Assembly (NCBI GenBank): GCA_900103495.1
Contig: FMWZ01000021.1
Location: forward strand, 1 to 32,659
Length of the DNA stretch: 32,659 bases
Reading direction: 5' to 3'
From: Lachnospiraceae bacterium G11
GTDB lineage: Bacteria; Bacillota; Clostridia; Lachnospirales; Lachnospiraceae
The translations under genes and the position numbers were made by a program. The notes under the pieces are model-generated. The model saw only the letters and a list, made by a program, of their open reading frames with translations. It did not search any database and was not told where the DNA came from. This document shows positions 5,827 to 14,013 of the stretch, in pieces (the first letter of the stretch is position 1; the number at the start of each line of letters is the position of its first letter).

Positions 5827-7599
5827 TTATCCTGTTATAGCAGACTCCACACCCTCTCCGCTCTCTTGTCTCTGGTTCTCCCCACACTCTAAAACTTCAT
5901 CCATTTTTATGGTTTTCCTCATTTCATCCCACCAGGTAGAGTTTTTAAAAGTGGATAGGCCCACTTCAACCTTTGTGTTCTGGATTGCTTGCAAAAAGTA
6001 ATTTGTCATCATTTTTACAACGTTGTAATCCTCAACTTCTCTTGAGAAACTAGTGAAATCCGTATTATTTCCATTTAAGCCCTCTACAACTTGTGACACA
6101 AAATACCATTTTGCATTACTAATCAAAGAAGCCCATTTTTCCCCGTTTTCCCCATTATAATTGTCAATGACGGCTTTTTTCTTTTTCATGTACTCTTCAG
6201 ATAAGTCATGCGCAAATCGAATTGCATTATAGTATTTTTTATAGTCCTGCACATTTTCAATTGGGCAAAACACTTCTGTATTATCAAATACAAATTTATC
6301 GCCGTCTCGTCTTATCTTCAGAAGAGCCGAAGCACTAGCATTCCTAGCTTTTAATGGGTCTCCTCCGCAAGCCAGTCTCGCCCTCGCAAACTCAACCAAA
6401 TCCATCGAATTGCTTGTTACGTTGGGTTCTCCTCGCTTTATTAGTCTTATTTTGCAATTACCAAGTTCTTTATCGTTTTTACTGATAATCTCTTCCAGCA
6501 GGCTCACGTAGTCAAGTGTGTATGCAATATCCTCAATTTTAATTGGTTTCTGTCTGTTTAGTGCAATGCTTATTTCTCTACCCTCACGTGTTTTATCGTT
6601 TTTATCAGATAAACAAATTAACCGTAATAAGACACGCGCAGATTTTATACTCTTAATTATTTGTTCCAGTTCATGTTTCTCAGCATCGTCACAAGACGTG
6701 TTTTTTCTAGCCAAAATCTCGTAGTAATAGTTGGAAGCAACTGTAATTGTTTGTGCACCATTAATCACTGAAAAATTATCGGTTTTCTTAAGGACTATTT
6801 TATTAGGATATTGTAATGCAAAGTCGTCAGATTCAATTAATAGTGTGATTCCATTATTCCGATACCAGAAAGACTCCCCATCAGTTTCAAGGGTCTTACG
6901 AATCGCTTCATTAACTCCCATCTGTTCATCGAGGCCATATCTAACATTATTATCGAATAACCTGTCTCCCACCGCGTTATATATTTCTATTAATTTCAGA
7001 AGGTCAACAGATACAACATATCCTGTTCTACAATTCTTTTTCTTTTTTGATACGATATTTAAGGAGTTTATTAATCTTGGCTCTTGTATTAACAGATACC
7101 TATCAATTCCCTGAATTTCTATTTCATCAGACATTGCTTTCTGATTAATAATATATACAAACTCAATTAAGGGTCTCTTTATTCCACTCTCCTTTTTCAA
7201 TTTGGTGGTCATTTCTTCTTTCTTAGTTTGCTTTTGTATTTCTAAAGATGCTCTTATCTCCAAATTGCTAACAATGAATGTAACAACGATTCTATTCTTA
7301 TCTTTTTTTTCTCTGTTATTATAAAAAGTTTTAATTTTATTTAGCACTTCCAAATATGGGTCTTTTATTGTTTGTGGTTTATTAACAGTCACAAAGAAAT
7401 AATCGGCCTCGCATTCTATTCCAAGTTCATCTCCCGTTAGCAAACCTATATCCTTGGCTTGAACAAGTTTCATGATACTTTTCTTTATTTCATCTTCATC
7501 CCAATCTATGTCATTATCATCATCCCTGTTCAAAATAGTACGTTTTATCAGCTTCTCTATCTCATTAATCTTGTTATTTTTCTTCCCATAATTTCCCAT
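5827..7599 (-). CDS. AIPR-family protein (abortive phage resistance type)
   Basis: This 590-aa protein carries the hallmark segments of the AIPR family: FWYRNNGITLL (residues 244-254) and VINGAQTI (278-285). An acidic N-terminal region (DDDNDIDWDEDE, near 26-37) and a mixed C-terminal half complete it. AIPR proteins are named for abortive-infection phage resistance; the biochemical activity is not established to my knowledge. The ATG at 7599 follows the FRG gene stop by 13 bp, with GGAG upstream, so the pair is translationally close. It is not DndB, which has a DGQHR-type motif not visible here. Confidence 0.8.
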   Translation of the reverse strand: MGNYGKKNNKINEIEKLIKRTILNRDDDNDIDWDEDEIKKSIMKLVQAKDIGLLTGDELGIECEADYFFVTVNKPQTIKDPYLEVLNKIKTFYNNREKKDKNRIVVTFIVSNLEIRASLEIQKQTKKEEMTTKLKKESGIKRPLIEFVYIINQKAMSDEIEIQGIDRYLLIQEPRLINSLNIVSKKKKNCRTGYVVSVDLLKLIEIYNAVGDRLFDNNVRYGLDEQMGVNEAIRKTLETDGESFWYRNNGITLLIESDDFALQYPNKIVLKKTDNFSVINGAQTITVASNYYYEILARKNTSCDDAEKHELEQIIKSIKSARVLLRLICLSDKNDKTREGREISIALNRQKPIKIEDIAYTLDYVSLLEEIISKNDKELGNCKIRLIKRGEPNVTSNSMDLVEFARARLACGGDPLKARNASASALLKIRRDGDKFVFDNTEVFCPIENVQDYKKYYNAIRFAHDLSEEYMKKKKAVIDNYNGENGEKWASLISNAKWYFVSQVVEGLNGNNTDFTSFSREVEDYNVVKMMTNYFLQAIQNTKVEVGLSTFKNSTWWDEMRKTIKMDEVLECGENQRQESGEGVESAITG

Positions 7600-7612
7600 T
7601 TTATCTCTCCTA

Positions 7613-8689
7613 TCAGATGTTCTCTACTTTAAAATTATCAATCTCGATTAGTTTACGGTCAGCTACAGGTAAACATTTGTTAAAATCATCAAGGAGCATA
7701 TTATATTTTTTTGTGAACTCCCTAAACACTTTGATTACCTCCTTATCAGGATGCTTGTCCAAATATTCATCCATATCGAGAATTCCTCTTAAATAGCTTA
7801 AGAACACTTTCTCTGCAACTCGCATGATCTCTATCTTTTTTTCAATTATTACCGCATCCACGCAAGCATCATAATAATAATTCAGTTCCATCTCTAATTG
7901 CTTACTGATACTATCCAGTTCATCCACGACATTAAATGAAATGGTCGACATCTTTTTGCACTTTTTAGTTAACTCACTGACCAAATTAACTATTTCCGGA
8001 TAAATGGTTCCAGTATTAATTCCAAATAAAACATTCAACTCATCCCTAAGGTTCTTTTTGCTTGAGCCCGGAATTTCTATTCCTTGAAACATGTAAGCTG
8101 GTAATGAATCAGCATCATCACCCTGAAACAAAATAAAAGCACCTTGTTGAGCAACTATTCTATTATTTATTTTGCAATGGTCTATAAACTTATGGTTCTT
8201 GCTGAATAACAGGTTGCTTGAAATTATATCATTTTTCTTCTCAATTATATTTTTAAAACAGTCCTTTGTTTCCTCTGAACTCGGGCTAAAAGCATGATCT
8301 AAATGAAAGACAAAAACCTGTCCTGGCTCATCATCATGTTTGTCCTCTGGGTGATGATAATATGGAGTAACCGCAAAATAAAGAGCAACCAAGCAATTAT
8401 ATGTTACATCCAATAATCTGCTCTTGAATTCCCCGTGCTGAGCATCAATCGCATTATACAAATAACTAGCGCTATTCGTTACCTCATTCTGTCTCATTGA
8501 ATCAAAGAGCTGTTTTTCATATAGTTTGGACTTTCGTAAAACCCCATCTCGAAAAATGCTTGGTATACAGGGCTCATCGTGCACCTGATCTTCTCCCCTG
8601 TAAACTATAATATCAGAGTCATATTCCTTAATTATTTCCGATACTTCTCGAATAAAGTCAGAAACATTCTGTATTTTTTTCTCAGCCAC
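7613..8689 (-). CDS. FRG-domain protein
   Basis: In this 358-aa protein the N-terminal FRG domain shows VYRGE (residues about 29-33), then AQHGEFKSRLLDVTYNCLVA (about 83-102) followed by LYFAV. This is the usual spacing of the FRG family, named for its Phe-Arg-Gly-like motif and common in defence loci. The C-terminal half is helical without a recognised domain. It is the first gene of an operon with the AIPR protein and the membrane protein. The promoter at 8962-8990 leaves an unusually long leader of about 265 nt. FRG domains are of unknown biochemistry. Confidence 0.8.
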   Translation of the reverse strand: MAEKKIQNVSDFIREVSEIIKEYDSDIIVYRGEDQVHDEPCIPSIFRDGVLRKSKLYEKQLFDSMRQNEVTNSASYLYNAIDAQHGEFKSRLLDVTYNCLVALYFAVTPYYHHPEDKHDDEPGQVFVFHLDHAFSPSSEETKDCFKNIIEKKNDIISSNLLFSKNHKFIDHCKINNRIVAQQGAFILFQGDDADSLPAYMFQGIEIPGSSKKNLRDELNVLFGINTGTIYPEIVNLVSELTKKCKKMSTISFNVVDELDSISKQLEMELNYYYDACVDAVIIEKKIEIMRVAEKVFLSYLRGILDMDEYLDKHPDKEVIKVFREFTKKYNMLLDDFNKCLPVADRKLIEIDNFKVENI

Positions 8690-8961
8690 TCTATAAACCT
8701 CCCTAAGTCAAATATGCCTATATTATTAATACATACATAGCTGCTGATATACTAATTTTTCTGTTACAAATCAAAAAAAGCGGATAAATGCAGATACGCA
8801 GAAGTTAGATAATCGTGACAATAAATCGAGTGTTAATCCAATTATTTGGGCTGAACATACCCAAATCCTATATTCAACCATTTTCACGCTATATTATAAA
8901 TGAAAATTCACATATAAAATAGTATTCTGTTTCCCCTATATGCGTTTGCAACCTTATTGCA

Positions 8962-8990
8962 ATTATATTCGCGATCGCGAACATTTTCAA
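8962..8990 (-). promoter_or_regulatory. FRG operon promoter with palindromic operator in the spacer
   Basis: The minus strand shows TTGAAA (8985-8990), exactly 17 bases, and TATAAT (8962-8967), a near-consensus promoter. The spacer contains a perfect 14-bp palindrome, TTCGCGATCGCGAA (8968-8981). A protein bound there would occlude RNA polymerase. The same layout recurs at 26927-26955. Confidence 0.7.
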
Positions 8991-9085
8991 GATCACACGA
9001 CACTTAACTCTCATATTCCCTTTTGTCCTCTGTCAATATCCACTCATAATGATTAAAATGCTCAAGCGAAGGCAAAAGAATTCCC

Positions 9086-9124
9086 ACAAAAAAGCAAAGC
9101 AATTTCCAATAAAATTGCTTTGCT
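9086..9124 (-). terminator. Terminator of the phosphorothioation-like operon
   Basis: AGCAAAGCAATTT (9093-9105) pairs perfectly with AAATTGCTTTGCT (9112-9124). In the minus direction the stem is followed by a run of six T. It lies 60 bp beyond the cysteine desulfurase stop codon. Confidence 0.85.
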
Positions 9125-9182
9125 CGGCGTGTTTTCCTAAAGATACTATGTATATTTAAAACCATGCGCATCTTCTAATAGC

Positions 9183-10334
9183 TTACGTTCTTCCTCTTAG
9201 TCGACCAACACACTCTTTAATTACTTTAACTGCATAGTCAACATCTTTCTTCGTAGTTTCGTCAGAAATTGTCAATCGGATTGAATTATTAGCTTCTTTA
9301 GATGTAAGGCCAATCGCAGAAAGAACATGTGACGGTTCAGTATTGCCAGCCGTGCATGCCGATCCGGCACTTGCACAAATTCCTCGTTGACCCAACATTA
9401 CAAGTAACGCTTCTGCATCAACAGAGTCAAACCTAGCATTTATATTATTTGGTAACCTAAATTTTGTACCCCCGTTTAATTTACTCAGCGGTATATCCTC
9501 AAGAATTCTTTTAATGAAGTAATCTCTTATCTCTTCTTCGCTAGAATTATTCAGTCTTTCTAAAGCCATTGAAGCAGCCGTGCCCATACCAATAATACCA
9601 GGTACGTTATAAGTCCCCGCCCGCCTTCCATTTTCTTGCTCTCCACCATGGACTAAAGATTCCATTTTGATACCAGACTTAACATACAATATTCCAACAC
9701 CTTTGGGCCCATATATTTTATGTCCACTAGCGCTAAGTAAGTCGATTTTCATCTTTGAAACATCTATTTTTATGTGTCCAAATGCTTGAACGGCATCTGT
9801 ATGAAAAGGAATTTTGTGTTGTCTAGCGATTGCCCCTATCTCTTTCAGTGGTTGAATGCTGCCAATTTCATTGTTGGCCGACATTATTGAAATCAAGGTC
9901 GTATCAGGCCGAATAGATTTTTCGAGTTCTTCTATATTAATAATTCCATCCTTGTTTACATTCAAATAAGTAATGTCAAATCCTTGATCTTTCAACCACC
10001 TCGTAGTACTTAAAATGGCTGGATGTTCTATCGCTGAAGTAATAATATGTTTCCCTTTTTCGTAATTCGAAAATGCAATTCCCTTTAGCGCCCAGTTATC
10101 AGATTCCGATCCCCCACTAGTGAAATATATCTCTTCTGGTTTAGCATTGATTACCTTGGCGATCTGCTCTCTCGCAGTTTCTATTTTCTTTTTTGTTTCT
10201 TTTGCCTTTTCATAACTTGCAGAGGGATTGTAAAAGGCATCCGTCATAAAAGGAATCATGGAATCCAGAACATTTTTTTTCATCTTCGTTGTAGCTGCAT
10301 TGTCAAGATATACTAATTTATCCATTCTGGTCAT
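9183..10334 (-). CDS. Cysteine desulfurase (IscS/DndA type)
   Basis: This 383-aa PLP enzyme of the NifS/IscS class has the lysine that binds PLP in SGHKIYGPKG and the catalytic cysteine in the loop SAGSACTAG near residue 328. It also has the usual LDNAATT start and SGGSESDNWA segment. It would release sulfur from cysteine as an enzyme-bound persulfide. Its stop is followed by a terminator, and its start overlaps the DndC-like gene by 17 bp. A dedicated sulfur donor for the DndC-like enzyme (the DndA or SspA role) is therefore the natural reading, rather than general Fe-S assembly: no IscU-like scaffold is nearby. ATG at 10334 has AAGGAAGG just upstream; ATG at 10325 is possible. Confidence 0.88.
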   Translation of the reverse strand: MTRMDKLVYLDNAATTKMKKNVLDSMIPFMTDAFYNPSASYEKAKETKKKIETAREQIAKVINAKPEEIYFTSGGSESDNWALKGIAFSNYEKGKHIITSAIEHPAILSTTRWLKDQGFDITYLNVNKDGIINIEELEKSIRPDTTLISIMSANNEIGSIQPLKEIGAIARQHKIPFHTDAVQAFGHIKIDVSKMKIDLLSASGHKIYGPKGVGILYVKSGIKMESLVHGGEQENGRRAGTYNVPGIIGMGTAASMALERLNNSSEEEIRDYFIKRILEDIPLSKLNGGTKFRLPNNINARFDSVDAEALLVMLGQRGICASAGSACTAGNTEPSHVLSAIGLTSKEANNSIRLTISDETTKKDVDYAVKVIKECVGRLRGRT

Positions 10335-11319
10335 TGCCCTTCCTTCTTGCTACATATTCTCTATACGCTCTTGTATACTCATAGGAATCACGGAAAACAT
10401 TGCTCACAGCCCTATAAAGACGAGGTTCGTACATCTCCATAGCGCGTAGTTCTTCCTCATTATTTCTCGCATAAGGACATCCTGCGCATCCAGTTCTCTT
10501 TAAGCCATATTCTGTATAACATCTACTATGTTCAACGCCATAATGCTCTTCATATGTTTTTTTTGTTGACTCTAAATACCAAAAGACTGGTCTGTATTCG
10601 TCAGCCCCGCTTTTTTTAGTCGTAAAGCAGTTTTTATAGGCACCTTTCCTTGCCCCTCCTTCTGCTTTTCTAACTCCATACATGTTGAGGTCTGGCTTTT
10701 CCTTTTTTTTGAAATCCGATGCCACTTTTTTCTTTGCAAAATGGCAGCATTTATTTGAAATACTAAATTGTGGAGGGTTTTCGATCATAAACTCTTTAAG
10801 GTACGAATTATACTCAATATTATAACTACTTACCTTTCCACCTAAAGCCTTTGGATAGTCATTGCACCACCACCTCAAAGCCGCCTTGCAATTATGGTAC
10901 TTACCCATCAGGAATTCCAGATCATCTGTGTCATCCCACTGGAATCCATGCCGTTGTAACCTGCTAATCCACTCACTAACTTGTTTTGAAAGGAACGGCT
11001 GCCCGTACTCTCTGCAGCAGACAGGAATCGGCTTGACCGCCCTAATCCTTTTTATTTCAACGTTATATCTTCTTTCCAAATCCCTTATATGTTCTTTAGT
11101 GGCTTCAAATTCCAGCCCAGTATCAAAAAATACATATTGGATTTTATTAGATTCGTCAAACTGCTGACACAAATCAATAATTAAATCACTGTCACTTCCA
11201 CCACTAATAGAGCAGATTATTTTGTCGTAGTCTTTCAATTTCTGAAAAGTAGTTGTAAGTGATTTTTTGATTATTTCATCGTTTGGTGCTTCATCAATTA
11301 GATCATCTAGTTTTGACAT
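10318..11319 (-). CDS. DndC/SspD-like PAPS-reductase-family ATP pyrophosphatase, Fe-S
   Basis: This 333-aa protein has the PP-loop SISGGSDSDL near residues 37-46, which binds ATP in PAPS reductases and DndC. It has the cysteine pairs CC (about 97-98 and 191-192) and C..C in GCAGCPYA near 287-294, and a GVRKAEGGARKG motif in between. DndC-type enzymes use this combination to adenylate a target and pass sulfur on through a 4Fe-4S cluster. Adjacent to a cysteine desulfurase and a DndD-like ATPase, it is best read as the sulfurtransferase of a DNA phosphorothioation-type system. It is shorter than DndC as I know it (around 500 aa). A metabolic PAPS reductase is less likely given the neighbours. 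Confidence 0.78.
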   Translation of the reverse strand: MSKLDDLIDEAPNDEIIKKSLTTTFQKLKDYDKIICSISGGSDSDLIIDLCQQFDESNKIQYVFFDTGLEFEATKEHIRDLERRYNVEIKRIRAVKPIPVCCREYGQPFLSKQVSEWISRLQRHGFQWDDTDDLEFLMGKYHNCKAALRWWCNDYPKALGGKVSSYNIEYNSYLKEFMIENPPQFSISNKCCHFAKKKVASDFKKKEKPDLNMYGVRKAEGGARKGAYKNCFTTKKSGADEYRPVFWYLESTKKTYEEHYGVEHSRCYTEYGLKRTGCAGCPYARNNEEELRAMEMYEPRLYRAVSNVFRDSYEYTRAYREYVARRKGNDQNG

Positions 11320-11373
11320 TTATTTGGTTAACTCCCTTAATCCCTTTATAATTCTAATGCTGTTATAAGCATT

Positions 11374-11907
11374 TTACATATAATCATCCATAGGGGAAAT
11401 AATGTCTGTTGGAAGATCATCTATTTCAAAATTTCTTCCCTCAGCCGACGAAATCATAAAGTTCTTAATATTTTCCATGGATTCCAAATCAGTATTACCT
11501 ATTAGCTCAACCAATTTGGTGACACCAAAATTCGCAAATGATGTTAAAAATGCTATCTTACTGAAATCTTCTTTTGCCTTTGAACCCACCCGTTCCTTAT
11601 CGTCTCCAAAAGCTAGATCCAATTTTCTTTCCTCAGTAATGGGCTCAGTAGTGGTTGACAAAATTGCAGCTTGAAAGAAAAAATCAAGCTGTCCATTATC
11701 ATTGTTAACAATGACATTCCTAGGAACAAATTTAGGCTCTTCGCCCTGTTCTGACGGCGAATCTATTCTCTGATCATACATTATTCCAATAGCCAGGCAA
11801 AGCATAAATAAGCTATAATTTGTTCTAGTTGAAAAAACAGATGAAAGTCTCGTTATTGCCGTATTCCAAGCCGTACCTTTTAACAAAATATCGGATGTTA
11901 CTTCCAT
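11374..11907 (-). CDS. Unknown 177-aa operon protein (positional counterpart of DndE?)
   Basis: The start codon overlaps the last codons of the DndD-like gene by 10 bp, so translation is coupled. The protein has a helical start with RLSSVFSTRTNYSLFMLCLAIGI (split here as STRTNYSLFMLCLAIGI), then FAFG-type charged segments and an acidic tail. I could not assign a family. DndE in classical operons is smaller (about 110-130 aa) and follows DndD; the stretch RTNYSLFMLCLAIGI is faintly like the helical core of DndE. A middle component of an ABC-three-component system is the main alternative, since those also sit between an SMC-like ATPase and effectors. Both are inferences from position. Confidence 0.6.
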   Translation of the reverse strand: MEVTSDILLKGTAWNTAITRLSSVFSTRTNYSLFMLCLAIGIMYDQRIDSPSEQGEEPKFVPRNVIVNNDNGQLDFFFQAAILSTTTEPITEERKLDLAFGDDKERVGSKAKEDFSKIAFLTSFANFGVTKLVELIGNTDLESMENIKNFMISSAEGRNFEIDDLPTDIISPMDDYM

Positions 11908-13862
11908 AACTTGCCCTCCTCTATCGTTGCAACATTTTTCTCATCATTGCTCTGAATTGTCCAAACCCTTCCAATATTCTCAACATTTATTACATCATGT
12001 AAATCATCTTTGGAAAAGACAATTACTTGCGGAGCAAATTGAGGCAACATATCAACAACATTTTGCTTTTGATCCGCATCTAACTTAGAAAATGGCCCAT
12101 CCAACACTAATGGGTATTCTCTATTACGCAACCCCGCTTCATTTCTAAGCATTTGCAAAATTCCACCAATATATGCAAATGAAACGACAGCAAACTGTCC
12201 CTCAGATTTGGACTCATCATTATAACTGTCAACAACCCTGACTGAAAACTCTTTGGTGACAGAAACAGCTCTCTTTGTAGTAAGCATATTGTTTAATAAT
12301 ATCTGTATATTCTCCTGTAATTGCTTACTATACTTGTCTGAAGCCTCTTCCAGTTCTGTCGAAAAGAATTTTGCCACTTCCTCCATAATTTGGATCTTGT
12401 TTGCTGCTACCTGCCCCTCCTTCATTCCTTCAGTAAGCTCATCATATCTTTTCATTTGCTGTTTAAGATAGATTTCATGTTTTTCCTTATTTTTGTCAAT
12501 ATCGTTTATTGCCTGCTCAAGTTCTTTAACAATCTCTTCTGCCTTCTGTCTACTTATAATTAATTCTTCAATATCTTGGCTTTTCTTTTCTTCTTCATCC
12601 AGTTCCCTTATCTGTTTATCACATCGTTCAGCCTCATCCTTGTTCTGAAGAACCCTTTTTATTTTTCCTTCAATTAATTCTCTATCATATGTTTTCTTAA
12701 TGTTACTAGCTTTACCAATAAAGTTTTGATACATGCTTGCGAAGGAAAGAGGTGGCATTAGCTGCAAAAAAGCTTTAATATGCTCTTTTTCCTTTTCGCA
12801 GAGTTCATTTCCACATATGCATTTTGTATTTGTCATTTGAGTCAAATATGAAATAAGCCTTTTTGTTAGTCCATCCGGCAATGAATCTGAAGTTTCCCTA
12901 ACCTTTAAATTCAACTTTTGTTCTGCGTCTAAAATTGCTTTCGATATAAGCAGTGTTGGAAAATTGTCAATAATCGCATCTCCAAAACTTGATGTTTCGC
13001 TTTTAACATTATCAATAAAAGCATCTCTTTGCTTTATTAGTATACCTCTTTGTTTCTCATACTCCGCTTTTGACTTTAGTCCACCAATCTCTTCTGAGAC
13101 TTTGCTAATAAGACTTTTATTATCGTTCAATTCTTTTCTTTTTTCATCTATCTGTTCATCAAAGTATTTTATCTTGTTCTGGGCATTTTCTATGTTGGTT
13201 TTAACGGCAGATATCTCACTTCCGCTAGCAATTGTCCCTTTTTCTAGATAGAGTTTGCCCATTACTGTTGTTTTTAAGTCTGTTCTTCCTATATGGTCAA
13301 TTGCTGCTTCAATAACATCAAGATCAAACATTGAGTACAGTGCTTTTCTAAGTTTCTGTGCCGAGTCTTTTCCCTTGACTCTCAAGTCAGCAATCATACT
13401 TTCACCGTCAAAGAAAAAATACTCTGCCAACCCTGATGGGAGCATTTTCTCAATTGTTTCTTGGGGTTTATCGACTCTTTTCCAGTTGTAATCATCATCC
13501 ATCTTCTGAAGAGAAAGCTCTTCCCCTATCTTTTCAGAATCAGACAATCCTTTCTTATAAATACCCTTTCTTGTCAACGAATATTGATTTTCATCGTCTT
13601 CAAAGTCAATTCGGCCCATTACTTCGAATGTACTTCCATATTCCTGCTTTGATTCAAATTCCAGATTATAAAGATGAGTGTTCGCAGTCTTATTGAAGTG
13701 AACCTGACCATAAATTACCCATTGGAAAAGCTGATGTAAAGTTGTCTTTCCATCACCATTTTTTCCATAGACAATAGTTATCTTACCGTCTGTTGAGCAC
13801 TTTACAATCCCATGGTCCTTAAAGTTCCTAAAGTTTTCATATTCTATGGCTTTAATTTTCAT
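11898..13862 (-). CDS. DndD-like SMC/Rad50-type ATPase
   Basis: The ATG at 13862 is preferred over a TTG two codons upstream because of GAGG spacing; the protein is 654 aa. Visible elements are the Walker A GKNGDGKTT (about residue 33), the FFFDGE motif (about 149-154) typical of DndD, and long coiled coils. A zinc-hook-like CICGNELC lies near 348-355, an ABC signature-like SEGQFAVV near 554, and Walker B YPLVLDGPFSKLD near 583. DndD is the ATPase/nickase partner in phosphorothioate insertion. SbcC/Rad50-like repair ATPases are the alternative, but size, FFFDGE and the DndC/DndA-like neighbours favour DndD. Start overlaps the upstream small gene by 11 bp. Confidence 0.75.
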   Translation of the reverse strand: MKIKAIEYENFRNFKDHGIVKCSTDGKITIVYGKNGDGKTTLHQLFQWVIYGQVHFNKTANTHLYNLEFESKQEYGSTFEVMGRIDFEDDENQYSLTRKGIYKKGLSDSEKIGEELSLQKMDDDYNWKRVDKPQETIEKMLPSGLAEYFFFDGESMIADLRVKGKDSAQKLRKALYSMFDLDVIEAAIDHIGRTDLKTTVMGKLYLEKGTIASGSEISAVKTNIENAQNKIKYFDEQIDEKRKELNDNKSLISKVSEEIGGLKSKAEYEKQRGILIKQRDAFIDNVKSETSSFGDAIIDNFPTLLISKAILDAEQKLNLKVRETSDSLPDGLTKRLISYLTQMTNTKCICGNELCEKEKEHIKAFLQLMPPLSFASMYQNFIGKASNIKKTYDRELIEGKIKRVLQNKDEAERCDKQIRELDEEEKKSQDIEELIISRQKAEEIVKELEQAINDIDKNKEKHEIYLKQQMKRYDELTEGMKEGQVAANKIQIMEEVAKFFSTELEEASDKYSKQLQENIQILLNNMLTTKRAVSVTKEFSVRVVDSYNDESKSEGQFAVVSFAYIGGILQMLRNEAGLRNREYPLVLDGPFSKLDADQKQNVVDMLPQFAPQVIVFSKDDLHDVINVENIGRVWTIQSNDEKNVATIEEGKLWK

Positions 13863-14013
13863 TTGCAATTTCCTCTTCCAGTTTGTTGAGAATTGCGTTA
13901 ACGACGTCTGTCCTGTTGTTTTTACTATCCCCTGTCATTTTAGCAGCTTGTAAATCTTTCTCAGTCTCCCGAATATAATCAATCATATCCTTAATAATCT
14001 TTTCGTTATTCAT
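13852..14013 (-). CDS. Small 53-aa helical protein inside the phosphorothioation-like operon
   Basis: The start at 14013 overlaps the helicase stop (GATGAATAA arrangement), with GGAGG about nine bases upstream. The end overlaps the DndD-like start. The protein is MNNEKIIKDMIDYIRETEKD followed by a charged helix ending EEEIANEN. It is a predicted all-helical acidic/basic peptide of unknown function. Tight overlaps on both sides argue that it is real and made in fixed ratio with its neighbours, perhaps as a small subunit bridging helicase and ATPase. Confidence 0.55.
   Translation of the reverse strand: MNNEKIIKDMIDYIRETEKDLQAAKMTGDSKNNRTDVVNAILNKLEEEIANEN

Larger units (their letters stand above)
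8690..9182. other. 493-bp intergenic region between the FRG operon and the cysteine desulfurase gene
   Basis: It contains, from the right, the terminator of the desulfurase operon (9086-9124), the FRG operon promoter with its palindrome (8962-8990), and a small hairpin-capable repeat ATTTGGG/CCCAAAT near 8845-8867 within the FRG leader. A second TATAAT on the minus strand lies near 8893-8898 without a convincing -35. No credible coding frame was seen. Confidence 0.5.

Noticed and set aside
5827-7599. The AIPR protein as the missing DndB.
   Set aside because: It lacks a DGQHR-type motif, has clear AIPR motifs and belongs to a separate operon with its own promoter.
11898-13862. The SMC-like ATPase as SbcC/Rad50.
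   Set aside because: Shorter than SbcC, no SbcD partner, contains FFFDGE, and sits with DndC- and DndA-like genes; DndD-like is the better fit, though not proven.
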